From Pseudomonadota bacterium (GTDB lineage: Bacteria; Pseudomonadota; Gammaproteobacteria; Steroidobacterales; Steroidobacteraceae): a stretch of DNA of 64,000 bases. Of the stretch, positions 8,323 to 17,578 are shown in pieces. The stretch is taken from the NCBI GenBank assembly GCA_019352035.1, contig JABBNZ010000003.1, forward strand, positions 54,473 to 118,472. Direction: 5' to 3'. Every line of letters begins with the position of its first letter. The first letter of the stretch is position 1. Made by a program: the position numbers and the translations under genes. Under the pieces are notes generated by a model that saw nothing but the letters and a program-made list of their open reading frames with translations, was not told the origin of the DNA and did no database searches.

Positions 8323-9244
8323 CGCCCGGGCGGTCGTCTTTGCCTATCACGATGTAGGCGTCCGTTGCCTCAAGGTCTTGCTGTCCGCCAAGATCGATGT
8401 GCCTCTGGTCGTCACGGTCAAGGACGATCCGAAGGAGAACCGGTGGTACGCGAGCGTTGCCGACACGGCGCGCGAGTACGGGTTGCCGGTGATGATGCCG
8501 GACGGCGTCCGCGAAGAGGAGCTGAGCGAGCGGGTGGCGCAGCTCGCGCCCGATTTCATCTTCTCCTTCTATTATCGCTCGATAATCGGCGCGCCGATCC
8601 TGAGCAGCGCCCGCCGGGGCGCGCTCAACATGCACGGCTCGCTGCTGCCGAAGTACCGCGGGCGGGCGCCGGTCAACTGGGCCATCCTCAACGGAGAGCT
8701 TCAGACCGGTGCGACGCTGCACTACATGGTGGAGCGCGCCGATGCCGGCGACATCGTCGATCAGCTCGCCGTGCCGATACTCGAGGACGACGATGCGCGC
8801 GAGGTGTTCGGCAAAGTCACCGCCGCGGCGGAGATCGTGCTGGCCCGTTCCCTCCCGGGCCTCATCGAGGGCGACGCGCCGCGCAGGCCGCAGCTCATCG
8901 AGCCCGGACAGTACTTCGGCAGGCGAACGGCGCAGGACGGACGGATCGACTGGAGCCAGCCGGCGGTTCGCATCCACAATCTGGTGCGCGCCGTGGCGCC
9001 TCCGTTCCCTGGCGCGTTCACCGAGGTCAGCGGGCGGACCTGGTGGCTGCATCGCACGCGGATGGAGCCGAAGGCCATCACACCGTCGGAGCGGCCGAGA
9101 CTCTTTGGTGCACAGGGGGGCTGTTATGCGGCCTGCCGGGATGGCGGCGTCCTCAGAATTCTTGCCGCCGCAAGCGCGGACGGGCCGCTCGATCTCCCGC
9201 GGCTGTCGCGTGAGCTCGAAATGCGCCCGGCGGCGTTGGGTTGA
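8315..9244 (+). CDS. arnA: Stand-alone ArnA-type UDP-Ara4N formyltransferase
   Basis: A 309-residue formyltransferase matching the N-terminal half of E. coli ArnA, which N-formylates UDP-L-Ara4N with 10-formyltetrahydrofolate. The catalytic block NMHGSLLPKYRGRAPVNW has Asn105 and His107; the acidic catalytic residue lies in DAGDIV (Asp143/Asp146). It lacks the decarboxylase domain, which is the separate gene at 2980. After the catalytic domain comes an FMT-like C-terminal region (IHNLVRAVAPPFPGAF). Start is GTG, overlapping the last 8 bases of arnC. Together with the gene at 2980 it reconstitutes ArnA as two polypeptides. Confidence 0.88.
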   Translation: MSSARAVVFAYHDVGVRCLKVLLSAKIDVPLVVTVKDDPKENRWYASVADTAREYGLPVMMPDGVREEELSERVAQLAPDFIFSFYYRSIIGAPILSSARRGALNMHGSLLPKYRGRAPVNWAILNGELQTGATLHYMVERADAGDIVDQLAVPILEDDDAREVFGKVTAAAEIVLARSLPGLIEGDAPRRPQLIEPGQYFGRRTAQDGRIDWSQPAVRIHNLVRAVAPPFPGAFTEVSGRTWWLHRTRMEPKAITPSERPRLFGAQGGCYAACRDGGVLRILAAASADGPLDLPRLSRELEMRPAALG

Positions 9245-9271
9245 TCCAGGATCCGGCTGAGAGCGCGGGAT

Positions 9272-10213
9272 ATGGGCACCATCGCGCTCAAGATCGACGT
9301 CGATACCTTTAGAGGCACGCGAGAAGGCGTGCCTCGCCTCGCCGCGGCGCTCGAGCGCGCGGGCGCTCGGGCAACGTTCCTGTTCAGCCTCGGACCCGAT
9401 CACACGGGCAGGGCGATCAAGCGGGTGTTTCGCCGCGGGTTCCTGGGAAAGGTGCGGCGGACCTCGGTCACTCAGCATTACGGCGTCAAAACCCTGATGT
9501 ACGGCGTGCTCCTTCCGGGCCCCCACATCGCGCGGCGCTGTGCGGACACGCTTCGGGAAATCGCGCGGCGCGGATTCGAGGTGGGAGTCCACACCTACGA
9601 CCACATCAAGTGGCAGGACGGGGTGGCGCGGGCCAGCGAGCCGTGGACCCGGCGGCAGCTCGTGCTCGCGCGTGAGGAGTTCATTCGGGTATTCGATCGG
9701 CCGCCGCAGTCGCACGGCGCGGCGGGCTGGCAGGTGAATCGCAGCGTGCCCGGGCTGGAGCGGGAGCTTGGATTTCGACATGCGTCGGACACGAGAGGGG
9801 AGGAACCCTTCGTGCCGGTGGTCGGGGGCAGCGAGGTCGACGTGCCCCAGTTGCCGACGACACTGCCCACGCTTGATGAGTTGATCGGGCGTGAGGAGCT
9901 TATGGCCACCGACCCGGTGGAGCATCTGCTTGCCCTCACCGCGGACGGCCGCGATCACGTATTCACGCTGCACGCGGAGCTCGAGGGCGGCGCCTACCTC
10001 GAGGGGTTCGAGCGGCTGCTGCGGACCTGGCGGGCGCGGGGATCGAATCTCACGGACCTGGGATCCTACGTGCGCGGCCTCGATCTATCGCGGCTGCCGC
10101 GCTGCGAGATCGCATCCGGCACGGTGGCGGGCCGATCGGGCACTCTCGCCGTCCAAGGGCGGCGCGTCCCGCGAGCGGGACCGGCCGGCACCACTGCAAG
10201 GACCTCCCGGTAA
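9272..10213 (+). CDS. arnD: 4-deoxy-4-formamido-L-arabinose-phosphoundecaprenol deformylase
   Basis: A 313-residue NodB/polysaccharide-deacetylase-fold enzyme that removes the formyl group from undecaprenyl-phosphate-Ara4FN before flipping. Metal-binding and catalytic residues are visible: KIDVDTF (Asp9 and Asp11), and VHTYDHIKWQ with His107 and His111. SHGAAGWQVN and ASDTRG are typical of ArnD rather than peptidoglycan deacetylases. It follows the formyltransferase gene by 27 bases and is the last gene of the operon. The C-terminal 30 residues are low-complexity and Arg/Gly-rich compared with the family and may be unstructured. Confidence 0.88.
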   Translation: MGTIALKIDVDTFRGTREGVPRLAAALERAGARATFLFSLGPDHTGRAIKRVFRRGFLGKVRRTSVTQHYGVKTLMYGVLLPGPHIARRCADTLREIARRGFEVGVHTYDHIKWQDGVARASEPWTRRQLVLAREEFIRVFDRPPQSHGAAGWQVNRSVPGLERELGFRHASDTRGEEPFVPVVGGSEVDVPQLPTTLPTLDELIGREELMATDPVEHLLALTADGRDHVFTLHAELEGGAYLEGFERLLRTWRARGSNLTDLGSYVRGLDLSRLPRCEIASGTVAGRSGTLAVQGRRVPRAGPAGTTARTSR

Positions 10214-10254
10214 GCTCATTCAGGGACCTTGAATTCCCGGGCCAGAGCGCCTAG

Positions 10255-10464
10255 CTACCCGAACGCGCCGGAAAACAGCTCATCCAGGGCGGCCACGATC
10301 GCATCGGCCTCATCGGCGAGCGACCCGACACACTCGCCCAAGTTGGCGAGCGACACAATCTCCAACGGATGCAGCACTACTGCGGCTCCCTTCACCTTGA
10401 AGGTCGGATTGAGGCGCGGATCGGCAATTTGACCGAGCTCAACCTTCCGCGCGAGTGGGATCAC
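10255..10464 (-). pseudogene. CcdB-like toxin remnant (N-terminally truncated)
   Basis: A 69-codon frame whose C-terminal half resembles CcdB-family gyrase poisons: PRLNPTFKVKG, then VVLHPLEIVS, LGECVGSLADEADAIVAALDELFS. Intact CcdB proteins are about 100 residues with an N-terminal strand region and a VVIPL block; here IPLAR sits at the very start. The frame stays open upstream to about 10600 but that part has no initiation codon and no CcdB resemblance. No CcdA antitoxin is visible beside it. I read it as a decayed toxin gene. The gap between arnD and the quinone oxidoreductase (10214-10783) contains nothing else I can support. Confidence 0.5.
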
Positions 10465-10783
10465 GATACGGCGACGATAGAGAAGCGATGCGAGGACTCC
10501 AAAGAGGTTGTCCGTAACGCCCTCGATAGCACTCCGGCCGTCATCGGTCCAGCCTATTTCCGCGAGGCCGGCGAGGGCGTAAGTGCGGCTGCGAGCGCTC
10601 CGCCGAACGCCTCACGCTCAGCGGCAAGCGGCAGCGTCAGAGCGGCAAGAATGGCGAGTGTCCTCGTTGCCGAAGTCACGGGAATGCGAGCCCGGAAACC
10701 CGGTGTTGACTCCCTCCATGCCATTCATTCGCGTTGCGATTGCCGCTGGCATTGCGGAAGGCTCCGAGGGAGAATCAGTGCCC
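10465..10783. other. Gene-poor stretch, no supported feature
   Basis: About 320 bases between the CcdB-like remnant and the quinone oxidoreductase. Short frames exist on both strands but none has family resemblance or a good ribosome site, apart from GAGGGAGAA at about 10765-10773, which serves the downstream gene. A minus-strand frame at 10530-10600 reads YALAGLAEIGWTDDG in phase with the remnant and may be debris of another gene. Confidence 0.5.
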
Positions 10784-11782
10784 ATGAGTGACATACCTGC
10801 TGCGATGACTGCGATCGAGATCGCCACCCCGGGCCCGCCGGAGGCGCTGCGGCCGGGCTCACGGCCGGTGCCGGAGCCGGGTCCGGGGGAAGTGCTGATC
10901 AGGGTCGCGGCGGCTGGCGTCAATCGTCCCGACGTGATGCAGCGCAAGGGCCTGTATCCGCCGCCGGCCGGCGTGACCGACATCCCGGGTCTCGAGGTGG
11001 CGGGGGAGGTCGTGCGGGCCGGCGCCGACGTCAGTACTCCTGCTGTCGGTGCGCGCGTCTGCGCGCTAGTGGCCGGGGGCGGGTACGCCGAATACGTTGC
11101 CGCGCCAGCGGCCCAATGCCTTCCCGTCCCCGGGACGTTGTCGATGGAGGAGGCGGCAGCGTTGCCGGAGACCTTCTTCACCGTCTACTACAACGTCTTC
11201 ATGCGCGCACGACTTCGTCCCGGCGAGACGTTGCTGGCGCACGGCGGCTCGAGCGGTATCGGCACCACCGCGATCATGCTGGGCAAGGCGTTTGGCGCGC
11301 GTGTCATCGTCACGGCCGGGACTGCCGAGAAGTGCGCTGCATGCCGGACGCTTGGCGCGGATGTCGCCGTCAACTACAAGGAGGAGGATTTCGCGGCGCG
11401 GACGCTCGAGGCCACGGGAGGGCGTGGGGCCGACGTCATTCTCGACATGGTCGGGGGCGAGTACCTGGCGCGCAACATGGCCGCGGCCGCGGTGAACGGC
11501 CGGATCTCGATCATCGCGACTCAGCGCGGCGCCAAGGCCGAGATCGACCTGCGCGGCCTCATGATGAAACGTCTCTGGGTCGGCGGCGCGACCCTGCGGC
11601 CGCAAACGGTGGAGAGCAAGGGCGAGATCGCCGCCGCGCTTCGCAGGGAAGTCTGGCCGCTCGTCGAGTCGAAGTCGCTACGGCCCGTGATCCATGCGCG
11701 TTTCCCGCTGCGCGAGGCGGCGCGGGCCCACGCCCTCATGGAATCCGGCGAGCACATCGGCAAGATCGTGCTGCTCGTCTGA
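10784..11782 (+). CDS. NAD(P)H quinone oxidoreductase, PIG3 family
   Basis: A 332-residue zinc-independent medium-chain dehydrogenase. The order of motifs fits PIG3-type quinone oxidoreductases: GEVLIRVAAAGVNRPDVMQRKGLYPPP near residues 36-62, IPGLEVAGEV, then the cofactor site LAHGGSSGIGTTAIMLGKAFG and CRTLGADVAVNYKEEDF, with GGRGADVILDMVGG. Such enzymes usually prefer NADPH and reduce quinones or enals. The ATG at 10784 follows GAGGGAGAA by about 10 bases; an earlier in-frame ATG at 10583 would add low-complexity sequence. It stands alone, with its 3' end facing cysNC. Confidence 0.86.
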   Translation: MSDIPAAMTAIEIATPGPPEALRPGSRPVPEPGPGEVLIRVAAAGVNRPDVMQRKGLYPPPAGVTDIPGLEVAGEVVRAGADVSTPAVGARVCALVAGGGYAEYVAAPAAQCLPVPGTLSMEEAAALPETFFTVYYNVFMRARLRPGETLLAHGGSSGIGTTAIMLGKAFGARVIVTAGTAEKCAACRTLGADVAVNYKEEDFAARTLEATGGRGADVILDMVGGEYLARNMAAAAVNGRISIIATQRGAKAEIDLRGLMMKRLWVGGATLRPQTVESKGEIAAALRREVWPLVESKSLRPVIHARFPLREAARAHALMESGEHIGKIVLLV

Positions 11783-11843
11783 ACGGTCGCGGAGCCGCCG
11801 GCGCGACGGCAGCGGCGCTCATCGGATCTCTCCGCGCCGGAAA

Positions 11844-11863
11844 CCTCGCCCCTCAGGGCGGGG
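11844..11863 (-). terminator. Possible weak terminator after cysNC
   Basis: An 8-base-pair stem with one G-U pair and a four-base loop (CCTCGCCC / GGGCGGGG on the plus strand). Read on the minus strand it follows the cysNC stop by six bases and is followed by only three T residues. The hairpin is convincing, the U-tract is weak. Confidence 0.35.
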
Positions 11864-11869
11864 AAGACG

Positions 11870-13768
11870 TCAGGAGATGACCTGTCGCTCCCGCAACGCC
11901 GCGAGGATGCGTTGGGCGGCATCCTCCGCGGAGCCCTGGTTGGTGTCGACGACGACCTCGGCGTGCTCCGGTGCCTCGTAAGGGGAGTCGATGCCGGTGA
12001 AGTTCTTGATCTTGCCCGCGAGCGCCCGGGCGTAGAGACCCTTGGGGTCGCGCTGCTTGCAGATCTCGAGCGGCGTATCGACGTGGATCTCGATGAACTC
12101 GCCCTCCTCGACCAACTCCCGGACCATGCGCCGCTCGGCGCGGAAGGGGGAGATGAACGAGCAGAGCACGATCGCTCCGGCATCGACGAAGAGGCGCGCG
12201 ACTTCGCCCACGCGCCGGATGTTCTCCACCCGGTCGGCATCGGTGAAGCCCAGGTCCCGGTTCAAGCCATGGCGCACGTTGTCCCCGTCCAGCATGTACG
12301 TGTGCGTACCCTGGGCGTGCAGCTCCCGCTCCACGATGTTGGCGATGGTGCTCTTGCCGGAGCCGGAGAGCCCGGTGAACCAGAGGATGGCGGGGCGGTG
12401 GCCGTTCAAGCGCGTGCGCGCCGCCTTGTCGACGAGCAACGCCTGGCGGTGGATGTTGGTGGCGCGGCGCAGCCCGAAGGCGATCATGCCGGCGCCGGCC
12501 GTGGCGTTGGTGAAGCGGTCGATCAGCACGAAGGCGCCGGTCTCGCGGTTCTCCGAGTAGGGATCGAAGGCGACCGGAGTCGCCGTCGCGAGATTGCAGA
12601 GGCCGATCTCGTTGAGCCCGAGCGTCCTGGCGGCGATGTGCTCCAGGGTGTTGACGTCGGTCTTGTGCTTGAGGCTCGTCACCCGCGCGGGCACGTATTG
12701 GGTGCCGATCCGCATGAGGTACGAGCGTCCCGGCAGCATCGGCTCCTCGATCATCCACAGCACCTGCGCGGCGAACTGATCGACGACCTCGGGCCGGGCC
12801 TGCGGCTGCGCAAGCATGTCGCCGCGCGCCACGTCCACCTCGTCGGACAGGGTGAGCGTGACGGCATCGCCGGCGCGCGCCTCAGGCAGATCCCCATCCG
12901 CGGTCACGATGCGCGCGACGTGGGTATCGCGCCCGGACGCCGCGACGATCACGGGATCGCCCGGCCGCACCACGCCGGAGGCGACGGTGCCGCAGAAGCC
13001 GCGGAAGTCGAGGTTGGGGCGGTTGACCCACTGCACGGGGAAGCGGAACGGCTTGCCGTCGAGCCCTTCGGTCGCATCGAGGCCTTCCAGGTGCTCGATG
13101 ATCGTAGGTCCCTCGTACCAGCCCGTCCGCGCCGAGCGCGCGGTGACGTTGTCGCCGTAGCGTGCCGAGACGGGAATCGGTGTGATCGAGCTGAAGGAGA
13201 GCGCCTGCGCGAAGCCGAGATAATCGCCGACGATGTGGTGGAAGCGCTCGCCGGAGAAGTCGACCAGGTCGATCTTGTTGACCGCGAGCACGACGTGCCG
13301 GATGCCGAGGAGCGAGCAGATGTAGCTGTGCCGGCGGGTCTGGGTCAGGACGCCCTTGCGCGCATCGATCAGGATCACCGCGGCGTGGGAGTTGGAGGCA
13401 CCCGTCGCCATGTTGCGCGTGTACTGCTCGTGGCCCGGTGTGTCCGCCACGATGAAGGCGCGGCGCGGCGTCGAGAAGAACCGGTATGCCACATCGATGG
13501 TGATGCCCTGCTCGCGCTCGGCCTCCAGGCCATCGACGAGGAGGGCGAAATCGATGTCGTCCCCGGTGGTGCCGTGCTTGCGGCTGTCGCGCTCGAGCGC
13601 CGCGAGCTGGTCCTCGAGAATGAGCTTGGTGTCGTAGAGGAGGCGGCCGATGAGCGTCGATTTGCCGTCGTCCACCGAGCCGCAGGTGAGAAAGCGCAGC
13701 AGCCCCTTCGTAGGTCCCCCGCGGCCGCCCGGGCTCACCGTCACCTGATCGTGCGCATAAGCGGTCAA
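11870..13768 (-). CDS. cysNC: Bifunctional sulfate adenylyltransferase large subunit/APS kinase
   Basis: A 632-residue fusion. The N-terminal part is the EF-Tu-like GTPase CysN: P-loop [10 protein letters not shown] (residues 29-38), DTPGHEQY and NKIDLVD, which couples GTP hydrolysis to APS synthesis with CysD. The C-terminal part is APS kinase Cys[14 protein letters not shown]-loop, [15 protein letters not shown] and [11 protein letters not shown]. The start I prefer is TTG at 13768, because GGAGG lies 7 bases upstream in the 13-base gap after cysD; longer in-frame extensions would run antisense-like through cysD. Last gene of cysQ-cysD-cysNC. Confidence 0.93.
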   Translation of the reverse strand: MTAYAHDQVTVSPGGRGGPTKGLLRFLTCGSVDDGKSTLIGRLLYDTKLILEDQLAALERDSRKHGTTGDDIDFALLVDGLEAEREQGITIDVAYRFFSTPRRAFIVADTPGHEQYTRNMATGASNSHAAVILIDARKGVLTQTRRHSYICSLLGIRHVVLAVNKIDLVDFSGERFHHIVGDYLGFAQALSFSSITPIPVSARYGDNVTARSARTGWYEGPTIIEHLEGLDATEGLDGKPFRFPVQWVNRPNLDFRGFCGTVASGVVRPGDPVIVAASGRDTHVARIVTADGDLPEARAGDAVTLTLSDEVDVARGDMLAQPQARPEVVDQFAAQVLWMIEEPMLPGRSYLMRIGTQYVPARVTSLKHKTDVNTLEHIAARTLGLNEIGLCNLATATPVAFDPYSENRETGAFVLIDRFTNATAGAGMIAFGLRRATNIHRQALLVDKAARTRLNGHRPAILWFTGLSGSGKSTIANIVERELHAQGTHTYMLDGDNVRHGLNRDLGFTDADRVENIRRVGEVARLFVDAGAIVLCSFISPFRAERRMVRELVEEGEFIEIHVDTPLEICKQRDPKGLYARALAGKIKNFTGIDSPYEAPEHAEVVVDTNQGSAEDAAQRILAALRERQVIS

Positions 13769-13781
13769 GCTCTTGCCTCCA

Positions 13782-14708
13782 TCAGAAGTACCCCTCGCGC
13801 TTCTTTTTCTCCATCGATGCCGCTTCGTCGCTGTCGATGAGCCTGCCCGAGCGCTCCGAGGTGCGTGAGATGAGCATCTCCTCGATGATCTCATCGAGCG
13901 TCGCGGCCTCGCTCTCGATCGCCGCCGAGAGCGGATAGCACCCGAGCGAGCGGAACCGCACCATGCGCACCTGCTCGAGCTCCTCGGGCGCGAGCGGCAT
14001 GCGATCGTCATCGCGCATGATGAGGAGCCCGTCGCGCTCGATCACCGGGCGTGGGGCGGCGAAGTAAAGCGGCACCACCGGGATCTGCTGCGCGCGGGTG
14101 TACTGCCAGATGTCGAGCTCCGTCCAATTGGACAGCGGGAAGACGCGGATGGTCTCGCCCTTGTTGATCTTCGTGTTGTAGAGGCTCCAGAGCTCCGGGC
14201 GCTGGTTGCGCGGGTCCCATACGTGACCGGCGGAGCGGAAGGAGAACACGCGCTCCTTGGCCCGGCTCTTCTCCTCGTCGCGGCGGGCGCCGCCGAAGGC
14301 CGCGTCGAACTCCCATTTGTCGAGCGCCTGCTTCAGCGCCTCCGTCTTCATCACCTGGGTGTGCAGCTGCGATCCGGAGGTGATCGGATTGATGCCGCGC
14401 GCGACGCCCTCGGCGTTGGTATGGACGAGAAGCTTCAGGCCGTGGCGCGCCGCGATCGAATCGCGGTGGCGGAGCATGTCGCGGAACTTCCAGCCGGTGT
14501 CGATGTGCAGCAGCGGGAACGGGGGCTTCGAGGGGTAGAAGGCCTTCAGCGCGAGGTGCAGCATCACCCCCGAGTCCTTGCCGATCGAGTAGAGCATCAC
14601 CGGGTTGCGAAACTCCGCGGCCACCTCGCGGATGATCGCGATGGATTCCGCCTCGAGGTGCTTGAGATGCTGCGAGAGCGCAAGACGCGTCTGGGTGTTC
14701 GTGCTCAC
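13782..14708 (-). CDS. cysD: Sulfate adenylyltransferase subunit 2
   Basis: A 308-residue PAPS-reductase-fold ATP pyrophosphatase that adenylates sulfate to APS in complex with the CysN part of the downstream fusion. The P-loop [14 protein letters not shown] covers residues 40-53 (SIGKDS at 41-46), followed by HIDTGWKF, and later [28 protein letters not shown] and [10 protein letters not shown] at the C-terminus, which is nearly invariant in CysD. Length matches E. coli CysD (302). It begins 7 bases after cysQ and ends 13 bases before cysNC, so the three are one transcription unit. Confidence 0.95.
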   Translation of the reverse strand: MSTNTQTRLALSQHLKHLEAESIAIIREVAAEFRNPVMLYSIGKDSGVMLHLALKAFYPSKPPFPLLHIDTGWKFRDMLRHRDSIAARHGLKLLVHTNAEGVARGINPITSGSQLHTQVMKTEALKQALDKWEFDAAFGGARRDEEKSRAKERVFSFRSAGHVWDPRNQRPELWSLYNTKINKGETIRVFPLSNWTELDIWQYTRAQQIPVVPLYFAAPRPVIERDGLLIMRDDDRMPLAPEELEQVRMVRFRSLGCYPLSAAIESEAATLDEIIEEMLISRTSERSGRLIDSDEAASMEKKKREGYF

Positions 14709-14715
14709 GGGCGGC

Positions 14716-15537
14716 TCAGGCGGCGAGCGGCACGGGAGTCAGTGTGCCGCTCGCGATGAAGAACGAATTGCGGAATCCGGGCTTGCCGTAGGCGAGCGGC
14801 GCCCCGTCGGGGGCGAGCACCGTGCCGCCCGCGGCTGCGAGCACTGCGTGACCGGCGGCCGTGTCCCATTCCATCGTCGGGCCGAGGCGCGGATAGAGGT
14901 CCGCTTCTCCGGCGGCCACCAGGCAGAACTTCAGCGATGAGCCGACGGAGATCCGCTCGCTCACCGCGTAGTGACGCAGGTAGGACTCAGTCTCCGGCGT
15001 CGAGTGCGAGCGTGAAACCACCGCGGTAATCCCCGCCGTCGGGGCGGCCCGCACCCGAAGCGGCTCGCGCGGTCCGGGTGTTGCAGCGTCCGCGGGATGA
15101 GAGCAACGGAAGGCGCGCTTGGCGGCTACATCGCCAGCGTAGAGCGCGCCGCTCGTCGGAGCATAGACGACCCCGAGAGCCGGCATCCGGTGGCGGACGA
15201 GGGCGATGTTCACCGTGAACTCCCCGCGCCGGTGGATGAACTCCTTGGTGCCGTCCAGCGGGTCGACGAGAAAGAACTCCTCGCCCACCTGCGGCATGGA
15301 GCCGGCCGCGGCCGCTTCCTCCGCCACCACCGGCACCTTGGGCGCGAGCTGCGCCAGATGCTCGAGAATGATCTTCTCGGAGGCGTGATCGGCGGCGGTG
15401 ACAGGGGACTGATCGGCTTTCTGGGTGACGGTGAAGCCGGCGCGGTAGATCTCGAGGGTTGCCCTGCCCGCCGCCACGGCGGCGGCAAGCAGGGCCTCGA
15501 TCAGTTGCTCATCGGATACGGAAGGGGGCACGGGCAT
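14716..15537 (-). CDS. cysQ: 3'(2'),5'-bisphosphate nucleotidase
   Basis: A 273-residue inositol-monophosphatase-fold enzyme expected to hydrolyse PAP (the by-product of PAPS use) to AMP. The metal sites are visible: EE in VVAEEA (residues 71-76) and [10 protein letters not shown] (92-101), then [17 protein letters not shown] near the C-terminus. The ITAVVSRSH segment is typical of CysQ rather than of inositol monophosphatases. As first gene upstream of cysD and cysNC it ties PAP removal to sulfate activation. No strong SD is visible before the ATG. Confidence 0.9.
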   Translation of the reverse strand: MPVPPSVSDEQLIEALLAAAVAAGRATLEIYRAGFTVTQKADQSPVTAADHASEKIILEHLAQLAPKVPVVAEEAAAAGSMPQVGEEFFLVDPLDGTKEFIHRRGEFTVNIALVRHRMPALGVVYAPTSGALYAGDVAAKRAFRCSHPADAATPGPREPLRVRAAPTAGITAVVSRSHSTPETESYLRHYAVSERISVGSSLKFCLVAAGEADLYPRLGPTMEWDTAAGHAVLAAAGGTVLAPDGAPLAYGKPGFRNSFFIASGTLTPVPLAA

Positions 15538-15656
15538 CGATGCTCATTCGGGGTTCTATCCAAAGTTTACACAATGCCCAGCCTCACGGCCGGCTGCCGC
15601 TCCGTCGTTCTCAGATTTCCTCGGAATATCGATACGCCGAAAAGCCCGGGCAAAGC

Positions 15657-16241
15657 TCAGCCTTGCCGCGCCGCTTCCACCTGGATCTTCAGGCGCACCC
15701 ACATCTGGAAGCCGAACTGCTTGCCGAAGCTCATGCCGTAGCGATCGCGCTCGAAGTGACCCACGGCATCCGCGCCGCAGCGGTACTGATGCATCATCGC
15801 CACCTCTTTGCACTCGAAGCTGCGCAGGGTCAGCGTCAGCGGATGGGTGAGGCCGTGCAGGGTGAGTTGGCCCAGCACCTTGGTGGGCTTGCCGCGCACG
15901 AAGTCCGCGAGCCTGCCCTTGTAAGTCGCCGTCGGGTACTTGGCCACGTCGAAGAGGATCGGTCCCTGCGCATCCTTGTTGAGCTTCGCCTGGCCGAAAT
16001 CGATCGAGGAGGTATCGACCGTGACATTCACCGTGCCGGTGCGGCGTGCGCGGTCGAGCACGATCGTGCAGGAGGTCTTGCGGAACGTGCCGCGCCAGAC
16101 CGAGAGGCCACCCATGTGATCGGCGGCGAAGCTCGGATGAGTGTGCGCAGGGTCGCACACGTAGGTGACGGGCTTGGCGAACGCGGTGCCGGCGTAGGCC
16201 GCCAGCAGCACCGCCGGCAGGGCGAGCTTGCTCAGGGACAT
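15657..16241 (-). CDS. YceI family periplasmic protein
   Basis: A 194-residue protein with a signal peptide (hydrophobic core ALPAVLLAAYAGTAFA, cleavage near residue 22) and a YceI lipocalin-like domain: YVCDPAHTHPSFAADHMG, VDTSSIDFGQAKLNKD, FDVAKYPTATY and LTLHGLTHPLTLTL. YceI proteins bind isoprenoid or other amphiphilic lipids in the periplasm; the ligand is unknown here. GGAGG lies seven bases before the ATG. A longer in-frame extension to 16625 would overlap the alanine dehydrogenase gene and destroy the signal peptide, so I reject it. Confidence 0.87.
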   Translation of the reverse strand: MSLSKLALPAVLLAAYAGTAFAKPVTYVCDPAHTHPSFAADHMGGLSVWRGTFRKTSCTIVLDRARRTGTVNVTVDTSSIDFGQAKLNKDAQGPILFDVAKYPTATYKGRLADFVRGKPTKVLGQLTLHGLTHPLTLTLRSFECKEVAMMHQYRCGADAVGHFERDRYGMSFGKQFGFQMWVRLKIQVEAARQG

Positions 16242-16321
16242 TCGGAGCCTCCTGTGATTGGGGCGTCCAGCGTACCGGCAGCGGCTCTGCCGCGCCAGCG
16301 GCGGCGGCCGATTATGGGGCG

Positions 16322-17440
16322 CTACGCGGCCGCGGAGCTCACCGGGTTGCGATGCGCCTTCAGATCGAGCGCCTGCGCCACCGCCTGGTGCGTGATCTGC
16401 CCCGCATGCACGTTGAGCCCGCAGGCGAAGCCCGGATCCTGCTTCAGCGCCGCCTGCCAGCCGTGGTCGGCCAGCATCCTGACATAGGGGAGAGTGGCGT
16501 TGGTCAGCGCGAAAGTGGAGGTGCGTGCGACGGCGCCCGGCATGTTGGCCACGCAGTAGTGCACCACGCCGTCGACCACGAAGGTCGGCTGCGCGTGGGT
16601 CGTGGCATGGCTGGTCTCGAAGCAACCGCCTTGATCGATGGAGATGTCGACCAGCACCGATCCCGGCTGCATGGTCGCGACCATGGCGCGGCTCACGAGC
16701 TTCGGGGCGGCGGCGCCCGCGATCAGCACGGCGCCGACGACGAGGTCGGCCTCACGCACCAGCCGCTCTATCGATTCGGCAGTGGAGTAAGCGGTGTGCA
16801 ACGAGCCGCCGAACAGGCTCGAGAGCTCCCGCAGGCGATCGACCGACCGGTCGACTACGGTTACATCGGCGCGCAGACCAACGGCCATCTCCGCTGCATG
16901 GGTACCGGCGACGCCGCCACCCAGGATCACTACCTTGGCCGGGGGAACGCCGGGGACGCCGCCGAGCAGTACGCCGCGGCCGCCGTTGGCTTTCTGGAGG
17001 CAGGTGGCACCCACCTGGATAGACATGCGTCCGGCCACTTCGCTCATCGGCGTGAGGAGCGGCAGGGAGCCTTTACGGGTGACGGTCTCGTAGGCGATCG
17101 CAGTGGCGCCGGATGCCATCAGTCCACGCGCCTGGACAGGATCGGCCGCAAGATGCAGGTAGGTGAAGAGCACCTGGTCCGCTCGCAGCATCTGGCACTC
17201 GGCCGGCTGGGGCTCCTTCACCTTCACGATGAGCTGCGCTTTGGCGAATACGTCGGCCGCGTTCGGCGCGATGGTGGCGCCCGCTGCGCGGTAGTCGGCG
17301 TCGGAGAGGCCGATGCCCTCGCCCGCGCCCGTCTCGGCGATGACTTGGTGGCCAGCCCCCGTGAGCTCGCGCACGCCGGCAGGCACCAGGCCGACCCGAT
17401 ACTCGTGGACTTTGATCTCGCGCGGAACACCGATCAGCAT
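16322..17440 (-). CDS. ald: Alanine dehydrogenase
   Basis: A 372-residue NAD-dependent enzyme that interconverts L-alanine with pyruvate and ammonia. The N-terminus MLIGVPREIKVHEYRVGLVP contains the substrate arginine and KVKEPQ lysine motifs; the Rossmann segment VVILGGGVAGTHAAEMAVGL lies near 170-190, and DQGGCFETSHATTHAQPTF is a family signature. Length matches the family (371). It is transcribed divergently from an Lrp-type regulator 138 bases away, an arrangement common for ald and its activator. Confidence 0.94.
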   Translation of the reverse strand: MLIGVPREIKVHEYRVGLVPAGVRELTGAGHQVIAETGAGEGIGLSDADYRAAGATIAPNAADVFAKAQLIVKVKEPQPAECQMLRADQVLFTYLHLAADPVQARGLMASGATAIAYETVTRKGSLPLLTPMSEVAGRMSIQVGATCLQKANGGRGVLLGGVPGVPPAKVVILGGGVAGTHAAEMAVGLRADVTVVDRSVDRLRELSSLFGGSLHTAYSTAESIERLVREADLVVGAVLIAGAAAPKLVSRAMVATMQPGSVLVDISIDQGGCFETSHATTHAQPTFVVDGVVHYCVANMPGAVARTSTFALTNATLPYVRMLADHGWQAALKQDPGFACGLNVHAGQITHQAVAQALDLKAHRNPVSSAAA

Positions 17441-17531
17441 GGCTCAGCCCCCGGTTGAATGTATGCCTGCCAGATTAGGATGGGCGAGGAGGCGGGAGCT
17501 TGCGAACTGGCGGTCCGGGCGCGCCTCGGGA

Positions 17532-17570
17532 GCAGAATCTGCGCCAGAAGCATTAATTTGTGGCAGAATC
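17532..17570. promoter_or_regulatory. Candidate Lrp-type operator between ald and its regulator
   Basis: The octamer GCAGAATC occurs at 17532-17539 and 17563-17570, 31 bases apart (about three helical turns). Between them an imperfect inverted repeat GCCAGAA...TTTGTGGC spans 17543-17564 around an AT-rich core (CATTAATTTG) in otherwise GC-rich DNA. Lrp/AsnC proteins bind such phased AT-rich inverted repeats. The downstream copy also contains CAGAAT, which could be a -10 for the regulator gene. Confidence 0.4.
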
Positions 17571-17578
17571 CTGCGTCC

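Noticed and set aside
11912..13840. A 642-codon open frame on the plus strand opposite cysNC
   Set aside because: It is antisense to a well-conserved gene, has no family resemblance and an Asp/Glu/Arg/Val-rich composition typical of antisense frames in GC-rich DNA.
16242..16625. An N-terminal extension of the YceI gene
   Set aside because: It overlaps the alanine dehydrogenase coding region and would place the signal peptide inside the chain; GGAGG supports the ATG at 16241.
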